Shown in pieces: positions 1 to 11,550 of a DNA stretch of 64,000 nucleotides. Position 1 is the stretch's first letter. Every line of letters starts with the position of its first letter. A model generated the notes under the pieces. It saw only the letters and a list, made by a program, of their open reading frames with translations. It did not search any database and was not told the DNA's origin. Both the position numbers and the translations under genes were made by a program. The DNA is taken from assembly GCF_010994095.1 (NCBI RefSeq), contig NZ_WJYO01000002.1, positions 186,001 through 250,000 of the forward strand, written 5' to 3'. Source of the stretch: Mumia xiangluensis (GTDB taxonomy: Bacteria; Actinomycetota; Actinomycetes; Propionibacteriales; Nocardioidaceae).

Positions 1-843
<843 letters not shown>

Positions 844-848
844 GGCCG

Positions 849-920
849 CGTCCCCGATTCGTGGGATTGCGCACGGTTTAAGGGCGCAGATTCCTTGCCC
901 TTTCCCACAAATCGGGGACG
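849..920. terminator. near-perfect 18-bp inverted repeat between convergent genes
   Basis: Bases 849-866 and 903-920 are reverse complements with a single mismatch. An inner stem, AAGGGC/GCCCTT, lies between them. It sits between the convergent stops of tgt and the transporter gene, so it most likely works as a bidirectional terminator. There is no U-run, as is common in actinomycetes. Confidence 0.6.
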
Positions 921-939
921 AGGCGCGTGGTCGCGTGCG

Positions 940-1674
940 TCAGTACGTCGGTTCGCGCGACTTCAGCCAGCCGATCACGAGCATCGTCACCGGCATCACG
1001 AGCAGCTCGACGCCGACCTTGTACACGAAGCCGACGATCGCGTAGTTCCAGAACTGCCCCATCGTCGTGATGCCGATGACCGAGGCGGCGATCGCACAGA
1101 AGATCAGGGTGTCCGCGAGCTCGCCGACGCCCGTGGACGTGATCAGACGCAGGAACAGCCCGCGCTCCGCCGTACGGGCCTTCATCCGCACCAGCACGAC
1201 ACTGTTGAGGAGCTGACCGACGACGTATCCGGCCAGGCTCGCGAGCACGATCTGCGGCACGAAGCCGAGGACCGCCTCGTACGCCGCCTGGTTCTCGTAG
1301 AACGACGCGCCCGGCGCCTCCTGCACGACGAGGAACGTCACCGACGCGAGGATCGCCATCGCGAAGCCGGTGATGATCGCGCGTCGCGCGGCCGCGAAGC
1401 CGTACACCTCGGAGATCACGTCGCCCAGGATGTAGGCGAGGGGGAACAGGAACGCCCCGCCGTCGGTGATGACGGGCCAGACCTGGAGGCTGCCGATCGA
1501 CCAGCTGCCCGATCCGAACTCGATGCCCTTGGTGGCGACGATGTTGGAGACGACCAGCACGACGCAGAACATCGCGAGGATGATGTCGAAGTGCGTCGAT
1601 CCTCGCGACGCGTAGCGTACGGCGCCCTCCGGCGCGGCGACCCCGCCCGCACCCTTGCGTGCACCCTCGCTCAT
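940..1674 (-). CDS. queuosine precursor transporter (YhhQ/VUT family)
   Basis: A 244-residue integral membrane protein of the vitamin uptake transporter family (YhhQ/COG1738), which imports queuosine precursors. Seen directly: an N-terminal hydrophilic stretch, then about six hydrophobic segments (starting FDIILAMFCVVLVVSNIVATKG) and the family-typical stretch containing PLAYILGDVISEVYGFAAARR. The start chosen is ATG at 1674, which overlaps the stop of the upstream reductase gene by four bases (ATGA), so the two are translationally coupled. The convergent tgt neighbour supports the substrate assignment. The longer open frame upstream of the ATG is only a shadow of the reductase gene. Confidence 0.9.
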   Translation of the reverse strand: MSEGARKGAGGVAAPEGAVRYASRGSTHFDIILAMFCVVLVVSNIVATKGIEFGSGSWSIGSLQVWPVITDGGAFLFPLAYILGDVISEVYGFAAARRAIITGFAMAILASVTFLVVQEAPGASFYENQAAYEAVLGFVPQIVLASLAGYVVGQLLNSVVLVRMKARTAERGLFLRLITSTGVGELADTLIFCAIAASVIGITTMGQFWNYAIVGFVYKVGVELLVMPVTMLVIGWLKSREPTY

Positions 1675-2924
1675 GCGAACGGCCGGCGCTGGTCGAGCCG
1701 CAAGGACATCCGGCCGGCCCATCGCCACAGGCGCGCGACGGCGTCGCGGTCCTCGTCGGTCACGAGGTTCCCCATCAGGCGCAGGGCGATCGTCATCAGC
1801 GCGTACGACCTCATGCCGACAGGGCCTGCGGTGGTGACGACTCCCGGCACGGTCAGGATGCCGGCAAGGCGCCGCGCGATCGAGAACGCCTCGCCGTAGT
1901 GGTCGCGCAGCACCGCCGGCCACGCAGTGCCGAGGTCCGCGCCGGCAGCGAGCTCCTCCGCGACCAGACGTCCGGTCTCGAGCCCGTAGTCGATGCCTTC
2001 GCCGTTGAGCGGGTTCACGCAGCCCGCCGCGTCGCCGATCAACGCCCAGTTCGGGCCGGCGACGCCCGATACGGCACCGCCCATCGGCAGCAGCGCCGAG
2101 GTCGGGGCACGCAGCTCGTCGGCCAGCTCCCACTCCGTACGGCGCAGGCGGGCGTAGTGCTCCATCAACGGGCGCAGCTGCACGTTGGCCGGACGCTTGG
2201 AGGTGGCGAGCGTGCCGACGCCGAGGTTCACCTCACCGTCGGCGAGCGGGAAGATCCAGCCGTACCCGCTCAGCAGGTCGCCCTGCTCGTCACGCAGCTC
2301 GAGGTGGCTGGAGATCCAAGAGTCGTCGCTGCGCGCGGACTTCACGTACGACCGGCCTGCCACGCCGTACGCGGTGTCGCGGTGCCACTCGCGGCCGAGG
2401 ACGCGCCCGAGCGGGGAGCGTACGCCGTCGGCGACCACCAGGCGGTCGCAGGCGACGCGGTGCGGGCCGTGGCTGGTCTTGAAGACGACCTCGCTCACCC
2501 GGTCGCCGTCGCGGACCACGTCGACGGCGCGTGCCGCATCCAGCGGGGTGGCCCCGGCGTCGAGGGCGGCCGTACGGATGTGGGCGTCGAGCTCGGTACG
2601 AGGGACCGCAGAACCGTGGTCGGGCAGCGAGCCGCCGGGCCACGGGAGGAGGAGCGTCTGGCCGAACCCGGCCGCGCGGAGGCCACGGTTGGTGCCGTGG
2701 CGGCGGACCCAGGGACCGAGGTCGAGGCGGTCCAGCTCGGCGATGGCACGCGGCGTGAGGCCGTCGCCGCAGGTCTTGTCCCGCGGGAAGCGGGCAGCGT
2801 CGGCGATGACGACGTCGAGCCCGTGCCGGGCGGCCCATGCTGCGGCGGCTGAGCCTGCGGGGCCCGCACCGACGACGAGGACGTCGGTACGGGTGGGGAG
2901 GCTCGTCGCGGGATCGGGGATCAC
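1671..2924 (-). CDS. geranylgeranyl reductase family FAD-dependent oxidoreductase
   Basis: A 417-residue flavoprotein of the geranylgeranyl-reductase family, whose members reduce isoprenoid chains such as those of menaquinone or polyprenyl lipids. The N-terminus has the dinucleotide-binding motif VVGAGPAGSAAA (about residues 17-28), then PRDKTCGDGLTPRA, and later the second FAD motif LIGDAAGCVNPLNGEGIDYG. The start is a GTG at 2924; a CAGAAT box ends seven bases before it, suggesting a leaderless message. Its stop overlaps the transporter start by four bases. The exact isoprenoid substrate cannot be read from the sequence. The longer frame 5' of the GTG runs into a low-complexity repeat and was rejected. 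Confidence 0.88.
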   Translation of the reverse strand: MIPDPATSLPTRTDVLVVGAGPAGSAAAAWAARHGLDVVIADAARFPRDKTCGDGLTPRAIAELDRLDLGPWVRRHGTNRGLRAAGFGQTLLLPWPGGSLPDHGSAVPRTELDAHIRTAALDAGATPLDAARAVDVVRDGDRVSEVVFKTSHGPHRVACDRLVVADGVRSPLGRVLGREWHRDTAYGVAGRSYVKSARSDDSWISSHLELRDEQGDLLSGYGWIFPLADGEVNLGVGTLATSKRPANVQLRPLMEHYARLRRTEWELADELRAPTSALLPMGGAVSGVAGPNWALIGDAAGCVNPLNGEGIDYGLETGRLVAEELAAGADLGTAWPAVLRDHYGEAFSIARRLAGILTVPGVVTTAGPVGMRSYALMTIALRLMGNLVTDEDRDAVARLWRWAGRMSLRLDQRRPFA

Positions 2925-2974
2925 GTGCCCGATTCTGTCATCCCGTGCACAGCCGCCGCCCCACGACCGCGTGC

Positions 2975-3047
2975 CGGCGGCGGTCGCGGTGGCGGCGGCA
3001 GGCGGTGGCGGTGGCGGTGGCGGCAGCGGTGGCGGTGGCGGTGGCGG
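2975..3047. repeat. GGTGGC-type hexanucleotide microsatellite
   Basis: An imperfect run of GGTGGC/GGCGGC units with no gene assigned. On the plus strand it is G-rich enough to form G-quadruplex-like structures. Together with the hairpin repeats next to it, this fills the 326-base gene-free gap between the reductase and the ligase. No other feature is visible there. Confidence 0.7.
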
Positions 3048-3206
3048 TGAGTGTGGTCCCACTGGCCGCACCCCACGTGGGATCAGGCTCACCGCAGCTC
3101 GAGCCGCACCGCGCACCGCCCACTCGCGGTGAGTGTGGTCCCACCAGCCGCACCCCGCGTGGGACCAGGCTCACCGCCGCTGGTGCGAGGTGGGACCACA
3201 CTCACC
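3046..3206. repeat. cluster of 17-bp direct and inverted repeats (GGTGAGTGTGGTCCCAC)
   Basis: The 17-mer GGTGAGTGTGGTCCCAC occurs at 3046-3062 and 3128-3144, and its exact reverse complement at 3190-3206. Each direct copy is followed, after a 14-base spacer containing GCCGCACCCC, by an imperfect complementary arm (3077-3093 and 3159-3175) ending GGCTCACC. The result is two hairpin units plus a half unit just upstream of the ligase gene. This may be a REP-like element or a multi-site operator; nothing in the sequence decides between them. Confidence 0.8.
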
Positions 3207-3250
3207 GCTCTGCGCTGCCGCTGTCGGTGCCCCGCAGCAGAATGGGCCGC

Positions 3251-4801
3251 ATGCTCCTCGCCGACGTCGTCGCCACCTCCCGGGCCGTTGCCGGCACGCG
3301 GTCGCGCCTCGCCAAGCGGTCCGCGATCGCCGAGTTGCTCCGCCGTACGGAAGTGGACGATCTGGAGGTCGTCGTCACCTACCTCGCCGGCGAGCTCCGC
3401 CAGCGCCGTACGGGCCTGGGCTGGGCGTCGTTGCGCGACCTGCCGTCACCGGCGGCGGAGCCGAGCCTCACGGTCCAGGAGGTCGACGCGACCTTCGCGG
3501 CGATGGCGGCGATGTCCGGGCCGGGGTCGCAGGGCGAGCGCTCCAACGCTGCGGCGGCGCTGTTCGGTGCAGCGACCGCCGACGAGCAGCGGTTCCTCGC
3601 CGGCCTGATCTCGGGCGACGTCCGCCAGGGCGCTCTCGACTCGGTGGTGCTCGACGCGCTCGCCGAGGCGTCCGACGTCCCCGCGGCCGACGTCCGCCGT
3701 GCCGCGATGCTCCAGGGTGCCACTCCCCCGGTCGCCGTCGCTGCGATGACCGGCGGAACCGAGGCGGTGGCGGCCATCACGGCGCTCGCGCCGGGCCGAG
3801 CCGTACGCCCAATGCTGGCGTCGTCGGCCCCCGACCTCGCCGCAGCCCTCGACAAGATCGGCGCCGGCGTGACCGCCTCGGTCGATACGAAGCTCGACGG
3901 AATCCGCATCCAGGTCCACCGTGTCGGCGACGACGTGCGGGTCTTCACGCGCAGCCTCGACGACATCACCGAGCGGGTGCCGCAGATCGTCGAGACCGTC
4001 CGTTCGCTCGCCGCCGACCCCCTCGTGCTGGACGGTGAGGCGCTGGTGATCGAGCGCGACGGGCGGCCGGCGCCGTTCCAGGACATCGCGTCGCTCGGTG
4101 CGACGCACCCGCGAGACGCGGCGCCCGATCTGCGGTCCGGCGAGGACGTACGCGTCCTGTCACCGGTGTTCTTCGACGTGCTGCACGCTGACGGCGAAGA
4201 CCTCCTCGACCGTCCGTTGCGCGACCGGCTCGAGGTTCTCGGGCGGATCGCACCGAGCCTCGGCGTCCCGCGACTTCGCACGGCCGACGCCGACGAGGCG
4301 CAAGCGTTCTTCGCGGAGGCGGTCGCCGGCGGCTACGAGGGTGTGGTCGTGAAGTCGCTCGACGCCCCGTACGACGCGGGCCGGCGCGGCGCGGCCTGGG
4401 TGAAGGTCAAGCCCCGGCACACGCTCGACCTCGTCGTGCTCGCCGTCGAGTGGGGGTCCGGCCGCCGCAAGGGCTGGCTGAGCAACATCCACCTCGGCGC
4501 GCGCGATCCCGAGGGCGGCTTCGTGATGCTCGGCAAGACGTTCAAGGGGATGACCGACGAGATGCTGCAGTGGCAGACGGAGCGGTTCCGCGAGCTGGCC
4601 GACGGTTCGACCGACACCCACGTCGTGACGCTCCGCCCGGAGCAGGTGGTGGAGATCGCGTTCGACGGGGTGCAGCGGTCGCCGAGGTATCCCGGCGGTG
4701 TGGCGCTCCGATTCGCCCGCGTGCTGCGCTACCGCGACGACAAGCGGCCCGAGGAGGCCGACACGATCGACGCCGTACGCGCCCTGGGCGCCGGCAACTA
4801 A
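3251..4801 (+). CDS. ATP-dependent DNA ligase
   Basis: A 516-residue single-chain ATP-dependent DNA ligase, which seals nicks in duplex DNA through an enzyme-AMP intermediate. The adenylated lysine is K214 in the motif TKLDGIR. Downstream are LDGEALV, a GYEGVVVKSLDAPYDAGRRG region (motif IV) and the WVKVKP motif V lysine pair. The N-terminal helical domain (MLLADVVATSR...) is typical of the actinobacterial and archaeal long form, and the length is normal. ATG at 3251 matches the usual family start; another ATG three codons upstream is possible. A CAGAAT box lies seven bases before the ATG. This would be an accessory repair ligase alongside an NAD-dependent LigA expected elsewhere. Confidence 0.93.
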   Translation: MLLADVVATSRAVAGTRSRLAKRSAIAELLRRTEVDDLEVVVTYLAGELRQRRTGLGWASLRDLPSPAAEPSLTVQEVDATFAAMAAMSGPGSQGERSNAAAALFGAATADEQRFLAGLISGDVRQGALDSVVLDALAEASDVPAADVRRAAMLQGATPPVAVAAMTGGTEAVAAITALAPGRAVRPMLASSAPDLAAALDKIGAGVTASVDTKLDGIRIQVHRVGDDVRVFTRSLDDITERVPQIVETVRSLAADPLVLDGEALVIERDGRPAPFQDIASLGATHPRDAAPDLRSGEDVRVLSPVFFDVLHADGEDLLDRPLRDRLEVLGRIAPSLGVPRLRTADADEAQAFFAEAVAGGYEGVVVKSLDAPYDAGRRGAAWVKVKPRHTLDLVVLAVEWGSGRRKGWLSNIHLGARDPEGGFVMLGKTFKGMTDEMLQWQTERFRELADGSTDTHVVTLRPEQVVEIAFDGVQRSPRYPGGVALRFARVLRYRDDKRPEEADTIDAVRALGAGN

Positions 4802-4845
4802 CGGGGTTCGCTGCCGATCTTGCGCCGTTCATCCACAATGACGGC

Positions 4846-5130
4846 GTGGACAAGCGGCAGGTCAAGCGGCAGGTGATGGACGTCCGCATGCTGCTCAGGG
4901 AATGGGACGCCCTCGACGTCGCGGGCGCCACCGAGCACCACGACGAGTACGACTGCATGATCGGCCCACTTCTCTGCCACCTTCGAGACGGCGCTGATGC
5001 GACGTTCTTGCGCGGTTGGATCGCGCGGGAACGCGTGGACCACTTCGGGCTCAGCCCAGACGACAGTGCCGATCGCGCGCTCGCGGACGCCCTCGTTGCC
5101 TTCGGGCTCAGCGCTGGTTTGACGCCTTAG
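4846..5130 (+). CDS. small conserved-looking hypothetical protein
   Basis: A 94-residue acidic protein beginning VDKRQVKRQVMDVRMLLREWD and containing DEYDCMIGPLLCHLRDGAD and a C-terminal ADALVAFGL stretch. It has no signal peptide or membrane segment. I do not recognise a function. The start is a GTG at 4846 with a CACAAT box six bases upstream, a leaderless-type arrangement. It follows the DNA ligase after 44 bases, but co-transcription is not evident. Confidence 0.6.
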   Translation: MDKRQVKRQVMDVRMLLREWDALDVAGATEHHDEYDCMIGPLLCHLRDGADATFLRGWIARERVDHFGLSPDDSADRALADALVAFGLSAGLTP

Positions 5131-5290
5131 GCGTCCTGGTCGACTCGTCGCTGAGCGGGCCGCACCGTCGGCGAGGGCCACCACCACGCCCGTACGGCAC
5201 GATTCCGCAACAGTTCGCCTATATCGTGTACGTCGCGCGGGCCCGCATGCAACAGTGCCACCGTCCCGCAATCCTCTCTCGGAGTGACTC

Positions 5291-6022
5291 ATGGTCATGG
5301 AGCCCCACAACTGGGCACTGCTCGCCTACACGCTGGCGTCGCTGGCTATCGCGGTCGTGCTCGTGTCCGTGATCCGACGCGGCCGCGCGGTCGGTGTGAC
5401 CGTCGGTGTGCTGCCGCTCCTGGTGACGCTGGGCCTGGTGTACGACAACCTCCTGCTGACCTTCGGCACCTCGTGGGGCGAGAGCCGCGCCCTGGAGCTC
5501 GCCTCGTACCCGCGCTACCTCCTCCACGCGCTCTTCACTCCCCTCCTCGTCGTGTTCGCGGCGCGCGTCGCCCACCGGTGGGACGTCCGCGGATTCCGCG
5601 GCCGGAACAGCCTGACCATCTGGACGGCCATCACCGTCGCGATCATCGCGCTCGCGCTGTCCGGCGAGATCGGGATGCACCTGACGCCGGTCACCACGGA
5701 CGGCGTCCTCAGCTACAAGCACCTCGACGGCGCGCCACCGTTCCCCGAGATCGCGACCATCGTCGCTCTCCTCGTCATCGGCGCCCTGATGCTCCGCCAC
5801 GCCCGGTGGCCCTGGGTGCTCGTCGGCGCCGCACAGATGTTCGTCGCCGCCGGGGCCGCAGCCTCGAACGCGATCATCACCAACCTCGGCGAGGTCCTGC
5901 TGCTCGCGGCGATGACCGCCACCGCTCACGAGGCTGTACGCCGCGCGCTGCCGGCCGCAGAAACCGATCGACCCGCGCCGGCTGAGCCCGCCCCGACCGA
6001 CGCCGTACGCTCCGCGCGCTGA
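5291..6022 (+). CDS. multi-pass membrane protein of unknown function
   Basis: A 243-residue protein with about seven hydrophobic segments, starting in WALLAYTLASLAIAVVLVSVI, and a short Pro/Ala-rich cytoplasmic tail. An SD-like CGGAG lies about six bases before ATG 5291; a second in-frame ATG at 5297 is also possible. No catalytic motif or known family was recognised. The following gene starts 10 bases after its stop, so the two may be co-transcribed. Confidence 0.75.
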   Translation: MVMEPHNWALLAYTLASLAIAVVLVSVIRRGRAVGVTVGVLPLLVTLGLVYDNLLLTFGTSWGESRALELASYPRYLLHALFTPLLVVFAARVAHRWDVRGFRGRNSLTIWTAITVAIIALALSGEIGMHLTPVTTDGVLSYKHLDGAPPFPEIATIVALLVIGALMLRHARWPWVLVGAAQMFVAAGAAASNAIITNLGEVLLLAAMTATAHEAVRRALPAAETDRPAPAEPAPTDAVRSAR

Positions 6023-6032
6023 GGCTGCAGCC

Positions 6033-6446
6033 ATGGCTAGGGCACGCAAGGCCCGCGAGTCCGACATCGACGAGATCGCGCTGGCCCTGCCGCGCGTCTC
6101 CAAGGTTCCCGGATGGGGCGGCCTGCCGTCGTACCAGGTGAGCAGGAAGTTCTTCGTCGGCTACCGCTCCCCGCGCCCGGATGCCGTCGATGCCGCGACG
6201 GGCGAGCGGCTGACCGACGTCCTCGTGTTCCGGGTGCCGGACGAGGGCGACAAGCTCGCGCTGGTCCAGGGCGACGGGCCGTGGTTCACGACCGACCACT
6301 TCAACGGCTACAACGCCGTGCTGCTGCGCCTCGCCCACCTCGGCGAGCTCACGCGCGACGAGCTGGCCGAGGTCATCGTGGACGCGTGGCGTTCGCAGGC
6401 TCCGAAGACGGTCGTGAAGACCTGGGAGGCCGAGCGTGGGAAGTGA
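6033..6446 (+). CDS. MmcQ/YjbR-family protein
   Basis: A 137-residue protein resembling the MmcQ/YjbR (CyaY-like fold) family. The order is an N-terminal helix (ESDIDEIALALPRV), a beta-rich middle (KFFVGY... DVLVFRV) and a C-terminal segment containing LTRDELAEVIVDAWRSQAPK, which is typical of the family. Members bind DNA or are uncharacterised, so no precise job can be given. Its 3' end overlaps the next gene by 11 bases. Confidence 0.75.
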   Translation: MARARKARESDIDEIALALPRVSKVPGWGGLPSYQVSRKFFVGYRSPRPDAVDAATGERLTDVLVFRVPDEGDKLALVQGDGPWFTTDHFNGYNAVLLRLAHLGELTRDELAEVIVDAWRSQAPKTVVKTWEAERGK

Positions 6447-6939
6447 CCACGCCGCGCTCGGCGCAGCGGGTGACGCGACCGACCGCGCGCTGCGCAGGCG
6501 GTTCGCCGCGCTCGTCGCGAACCTCATCCTGGCCGTCGCCCTCCCGATCGTCGGGTTCGCCATCCTCCTCGGGGGATCGAACGTGTACGCGTCGGCTGCC
6601 CTCGTCGTGCTGATTGTCATGTCCCTCGTCGGATCGTTCATCGGGCCGCACGTCCCGATCCAGGCGGTTCGTCCACTCCTCCGCCGGCGCGTCGTGACCC
6701 GAGCCACCGTGCTGCCGACACCCACGACCGCGGACCGTCCCGGGCCGGCCAGCAGCTTCCACCTCCGCATCGGCGACCACGACTACGCCTGGCAGGCGGC
6801 CCTCCCCTCGGGCTGCGTCCCGTACGTCGGCGGAACTCTCGAGCTGCGCGGGGACGTGCGCGACCGCGGGTGGGTCCTGGCGTACGACCCGACGTGGGGC
6901 GCCGCGTATCCGCTCAAGCGGCTGCGCCTGATGGCCTGA
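6436..6939 (+). CDS. two-TM membrane protein with a CVPYVGG-type C-terminal domain
   Basis: A 167-residue protein (GTG start) with two hydrophobic helices (about residues 25-65) followed by a soluble beta-rich domain with the sequence GCVPYVGGTLELRGDVRDRG. The next gene carries a clearly related domain, so the pair arose by duplication. It overlaps the upstream YjbR gene and is separated from the next gene by one base, indicating an operon. No function is recognised. Confidence 0.7.
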   Translation: MGSDHAALGAAGDATDRALRRRFAALVANLILAVALPIVGFAILLGGSNVYASAALVVLIVMSLVGSFIGPHVPIQAVRPLLRRRVVTRATVLPTPTTADRPGPASSFHLRIGDHDYAWQAALPSGCVPYVGGTLELRGDVRDRGWVLAYDPTWGAAYPLKRLRLMA

Positions 6940-6940
6940 G

Positions 6941-7798
6941 ATGAACCCGCCGCCGACGCGCCCGGACGACGCGGTTCGCCGCGCGCTGCTCCAGCGGCTG
7001 ACCGGGATCGTCGTGTGCGTCGTCGTGGCAGGCGGCGGGTTCGCGTTCCTGGCCCACCTGTCCATCAACGATCCGTACGGCGGAACGCACGACGTCATGC
7101 GCGCCCGCGACGTCGTGGCCTCGCAGCCGCACGTGACGGCCAGGGTGGTGGGCTACGAAGACCTCCTGGACTCGACCGACTTCTACCGCGAGGTCGTCGT
7201 CCGGCTTCCCGATGGCTCGTACGCCGAGGTGTGGACCCTGCAGACCGGTTTGTTCTCGCTGTTCTTCGGCGGACCGGACAACGGTGAGCGCCTCCAGGTT
7301 GCGGTCGATCCTGCGGAACCGACCTGGGCCGCCAGCGTCGACGACGCGCAGGCATCAATCGTCGATCACGCCCGCTACGTCTTGTTCGACCTCGGCCCGC
7401 TCGTCGTCATGCCCTTCCTCGCCCTCAGGCTGATCTTCAGCGCGGCAGGGTCGATCCCGCTGCGCGCCTACCGCGCTCTGCGCCATCCGCGTGTCTGCGC
7501 CGCCGCGGAGGTGCTCACGATCATGCACACCCGCAAGCGCGCCAACCAGGCCGTCACCCTCCGTATCCGGGTCAACGACGACGAGTACAGCTGGGACGCG
7601 ACCCTGCCGAAGGACTGCGTCCCGTACGTCGGCGGCGTGCTCGACCTGCGAGGGGACATCGAGGACGGCGGCTGGGTGATGGCGGTCGATGCGCAGCACG
7701 GGACGGCCTGGCCGCGGGCGCGCCTCCGGAAGTGGGGTTCCGAGCCACCGACGCAGAGCTGGCACCCCACGACCCGCCACCTCGCCCCCGAACGCTGA
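6941..7798 (+). CDS. membrane protein with duplicated CVPYVGG-type domain
   Basis: A 285-residue protein with one N-terminal membrane helix (IVVCVVVAGGGFAFLAHL), an extracytoplasmic domain of about 100 residues, a second hydrophobic segment (LGPLVVMPFLALRLIF) and a C-terminal domain containing DCVPYVGGVLDLRGDIEDGG. That C-terminal domain aligns well with the end of the preceding protein (for example YSWDATLPKDCVPYVGG against YAWQAALPSGCVPYVGG). The two are likely partners. I know no function for the domain. Confidence 0.7.
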   Translation: MNPPPTRPDDAVRRALLQRLTGIVVCVVVAGGGFAFLAHLSINDPYGGTHDVMRARDVVASQPHVTARVVGYEDLLDSTDFYREVVVRLPDGSYAEVWTLQTGLFSLFFGGPDNGERLQVAVDPAEPTWAASVDDAQASIVDHARYVLFDLGPLVVMPFLALRLIFSAAGSIPLRAYRALRHPRVCAAAEVLTIMHTRKRANQAVTLRIRVNDDEYSWDATLPKDCVPYVGGVLDLRGDIEDGGWVMAVDAQHGTAWPRARLRKWGSEPPTQSWHPTTRHLAPER

Positions 7799-7812
7799 GG
7801 CCGCACGCGCGC

Positions 7813-10638
<2,826 letters not shown>

Positions 10639-10659
10639 GCCTCCATCGTGCCGCAACGC

Positions 10660-11505
10660 TCAGACAGACTCCACGCCGGTCGCGACGGGCCTGCCCGGGT
10701 CGCTGACCCACTCGCTCCACGAGCCGGCGTACAGCGCCGCGACCACCCCTGCGCGCCGCAGCGCGAGCACCTCGTGGGCAGCGGTGACGCCGGATCCGCA
10801 GTACGCGGCCACCTCCACTCCCCCGGAGACGCCCAGTGCCGCGAACCGCGCCGCCAGCTCGTCGGCGGAGCGCCACCGGCCCTGCCCGTCGACGTTGTCG
10901 AACGTGGGCGCGCTCACCGCGCCCGGCACGTGGCCGGCGACGGGGTCGATCGGCTCGACCTCCCCGCGGTAGCGCTCGGCCACCCGGGCGTCCAGGAGCA
11001 CGCCCTCGCGCGCCACCCGCGCCGCCGCCTCGGCGTCGACCACCGGCAGGTGACCCGGATCGGCGACGAAGTCCCCCGGCTCGGGCGACGGCGCGCCTGT
11101 CGACGTCGGCTGCCCCGCGGCCACCCACGCCGCGTACCCGCCGTCGAGGAGGCGTACGTCGGGGTGCCCGTGGTAGGTCAACAACCACCACGCGCGGGCG
11201 GCAGACGTCCCGTCCGCGGCGTCGTAGACGACGACGGGCACCTCACGCCGTACGCCGTGGGCGCGCATCGCGGCCGCGAACCGGCCGGGATCGGGCAGCG
11301 GATGCCGCCCCCGTCGGCCGTCGCCGGGGGGATCCGCGAGCTCGGTGTCCATGTCGGCGTACGACGCTCCGGGCACGTGCCCGGCGGCGTAGGCGTCGCG
11401 ACCTGGGGCGCCTCCCAGGACGTAGCGGACATCGAGGACCGTCACCTCGCCGTTCGCGCGCAGGTCAGCGAGCTCTGCCACCGTGATCACGGGATCCGAC
11501 ACCAT
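10660..11505 (-). CDS. sseA: thiosulfate/3-mercaptopyruvate sulfurtransferase
   Basis: A 281-residue two-rhodanese-domain sulfurtransferase that moves sulfane sulfur to thiophilic acceptors. The inactive N-terminal domain carries VLDVRYVLGG and the C-terminal domain carries LLDARVAERYRG. The active loop is CGSGVTA with catalytic Cys236. The CGSGVTA loop favours the mercaptopyruvate type. ATG 11505 follows a TACGGT box by six bases, supporting this start and a leaderless mRNA. It is divergent from the thymidine kinase gene. Confidence 0.92.
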   Translation of the reverse strand: MVSDPVITVAELADLRANGEVTVLDVRYVLGGAPGRDAYAAGHVPGASYADMDTELADPPGDGRRGRHPLPDPGRFAAAMRAHGVRREVPVVVYDAADGTSAARAWWLLTYHGHPDVRLLDGGYAAWVAAGQPTSTGAPSPEPGDFVADPGHLPVVDAEAAARVAREGVLLDARVAERYRGEVEPIDPVAGHVPGAVSAPTFDNVDGQGRWRSADELAARFAALGVSGGVEVAAYCGSGVTAAHEVLALRRAGVVAALYAGSWSEWVSDPGRPVATGVESV

Positions 11506-11511
11506 GCCGAC

Positions 11512-11517
11512 ACCGTA
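11512..11517 (-). promoter_or_regulatory. TACGGT -10 box, leaderless-type promoter of sseA
   Basis: On the minus strand TACGGT is followed by six bases and then ATG, which places the likely transcription start on or next to the start codon. It sits in a 21-base imperfect tandem repeat (11508-11528 and 11529-11549), so the divergent thymidine kinase gene has a similar box. Confidence 0.5.
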
Positions 11518-11536
11518 GCCTCGCGCACCGACACGG

Positions 11537-11542
11537 TAGCCT
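11537..11542 (+). promoter_or_regulatory. TAGCCT -10 box upstream of thymidine kinase
   Basis: TAGCCT lies eight bases before the GTG at 11551. It falls in the second copy of the 21-base tandem repeat shared with the divergent sseA promoter. No convincing -35 was found. Confidence 0.35.
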
Positions 11543-11550
11543 CGTGCCTC

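Noticed and set aside
3046-3206. possible CRISPR array
   Set aside because: Only two and a half repeat units, with inverted arms and irregular spacing; no cas gene in the window.
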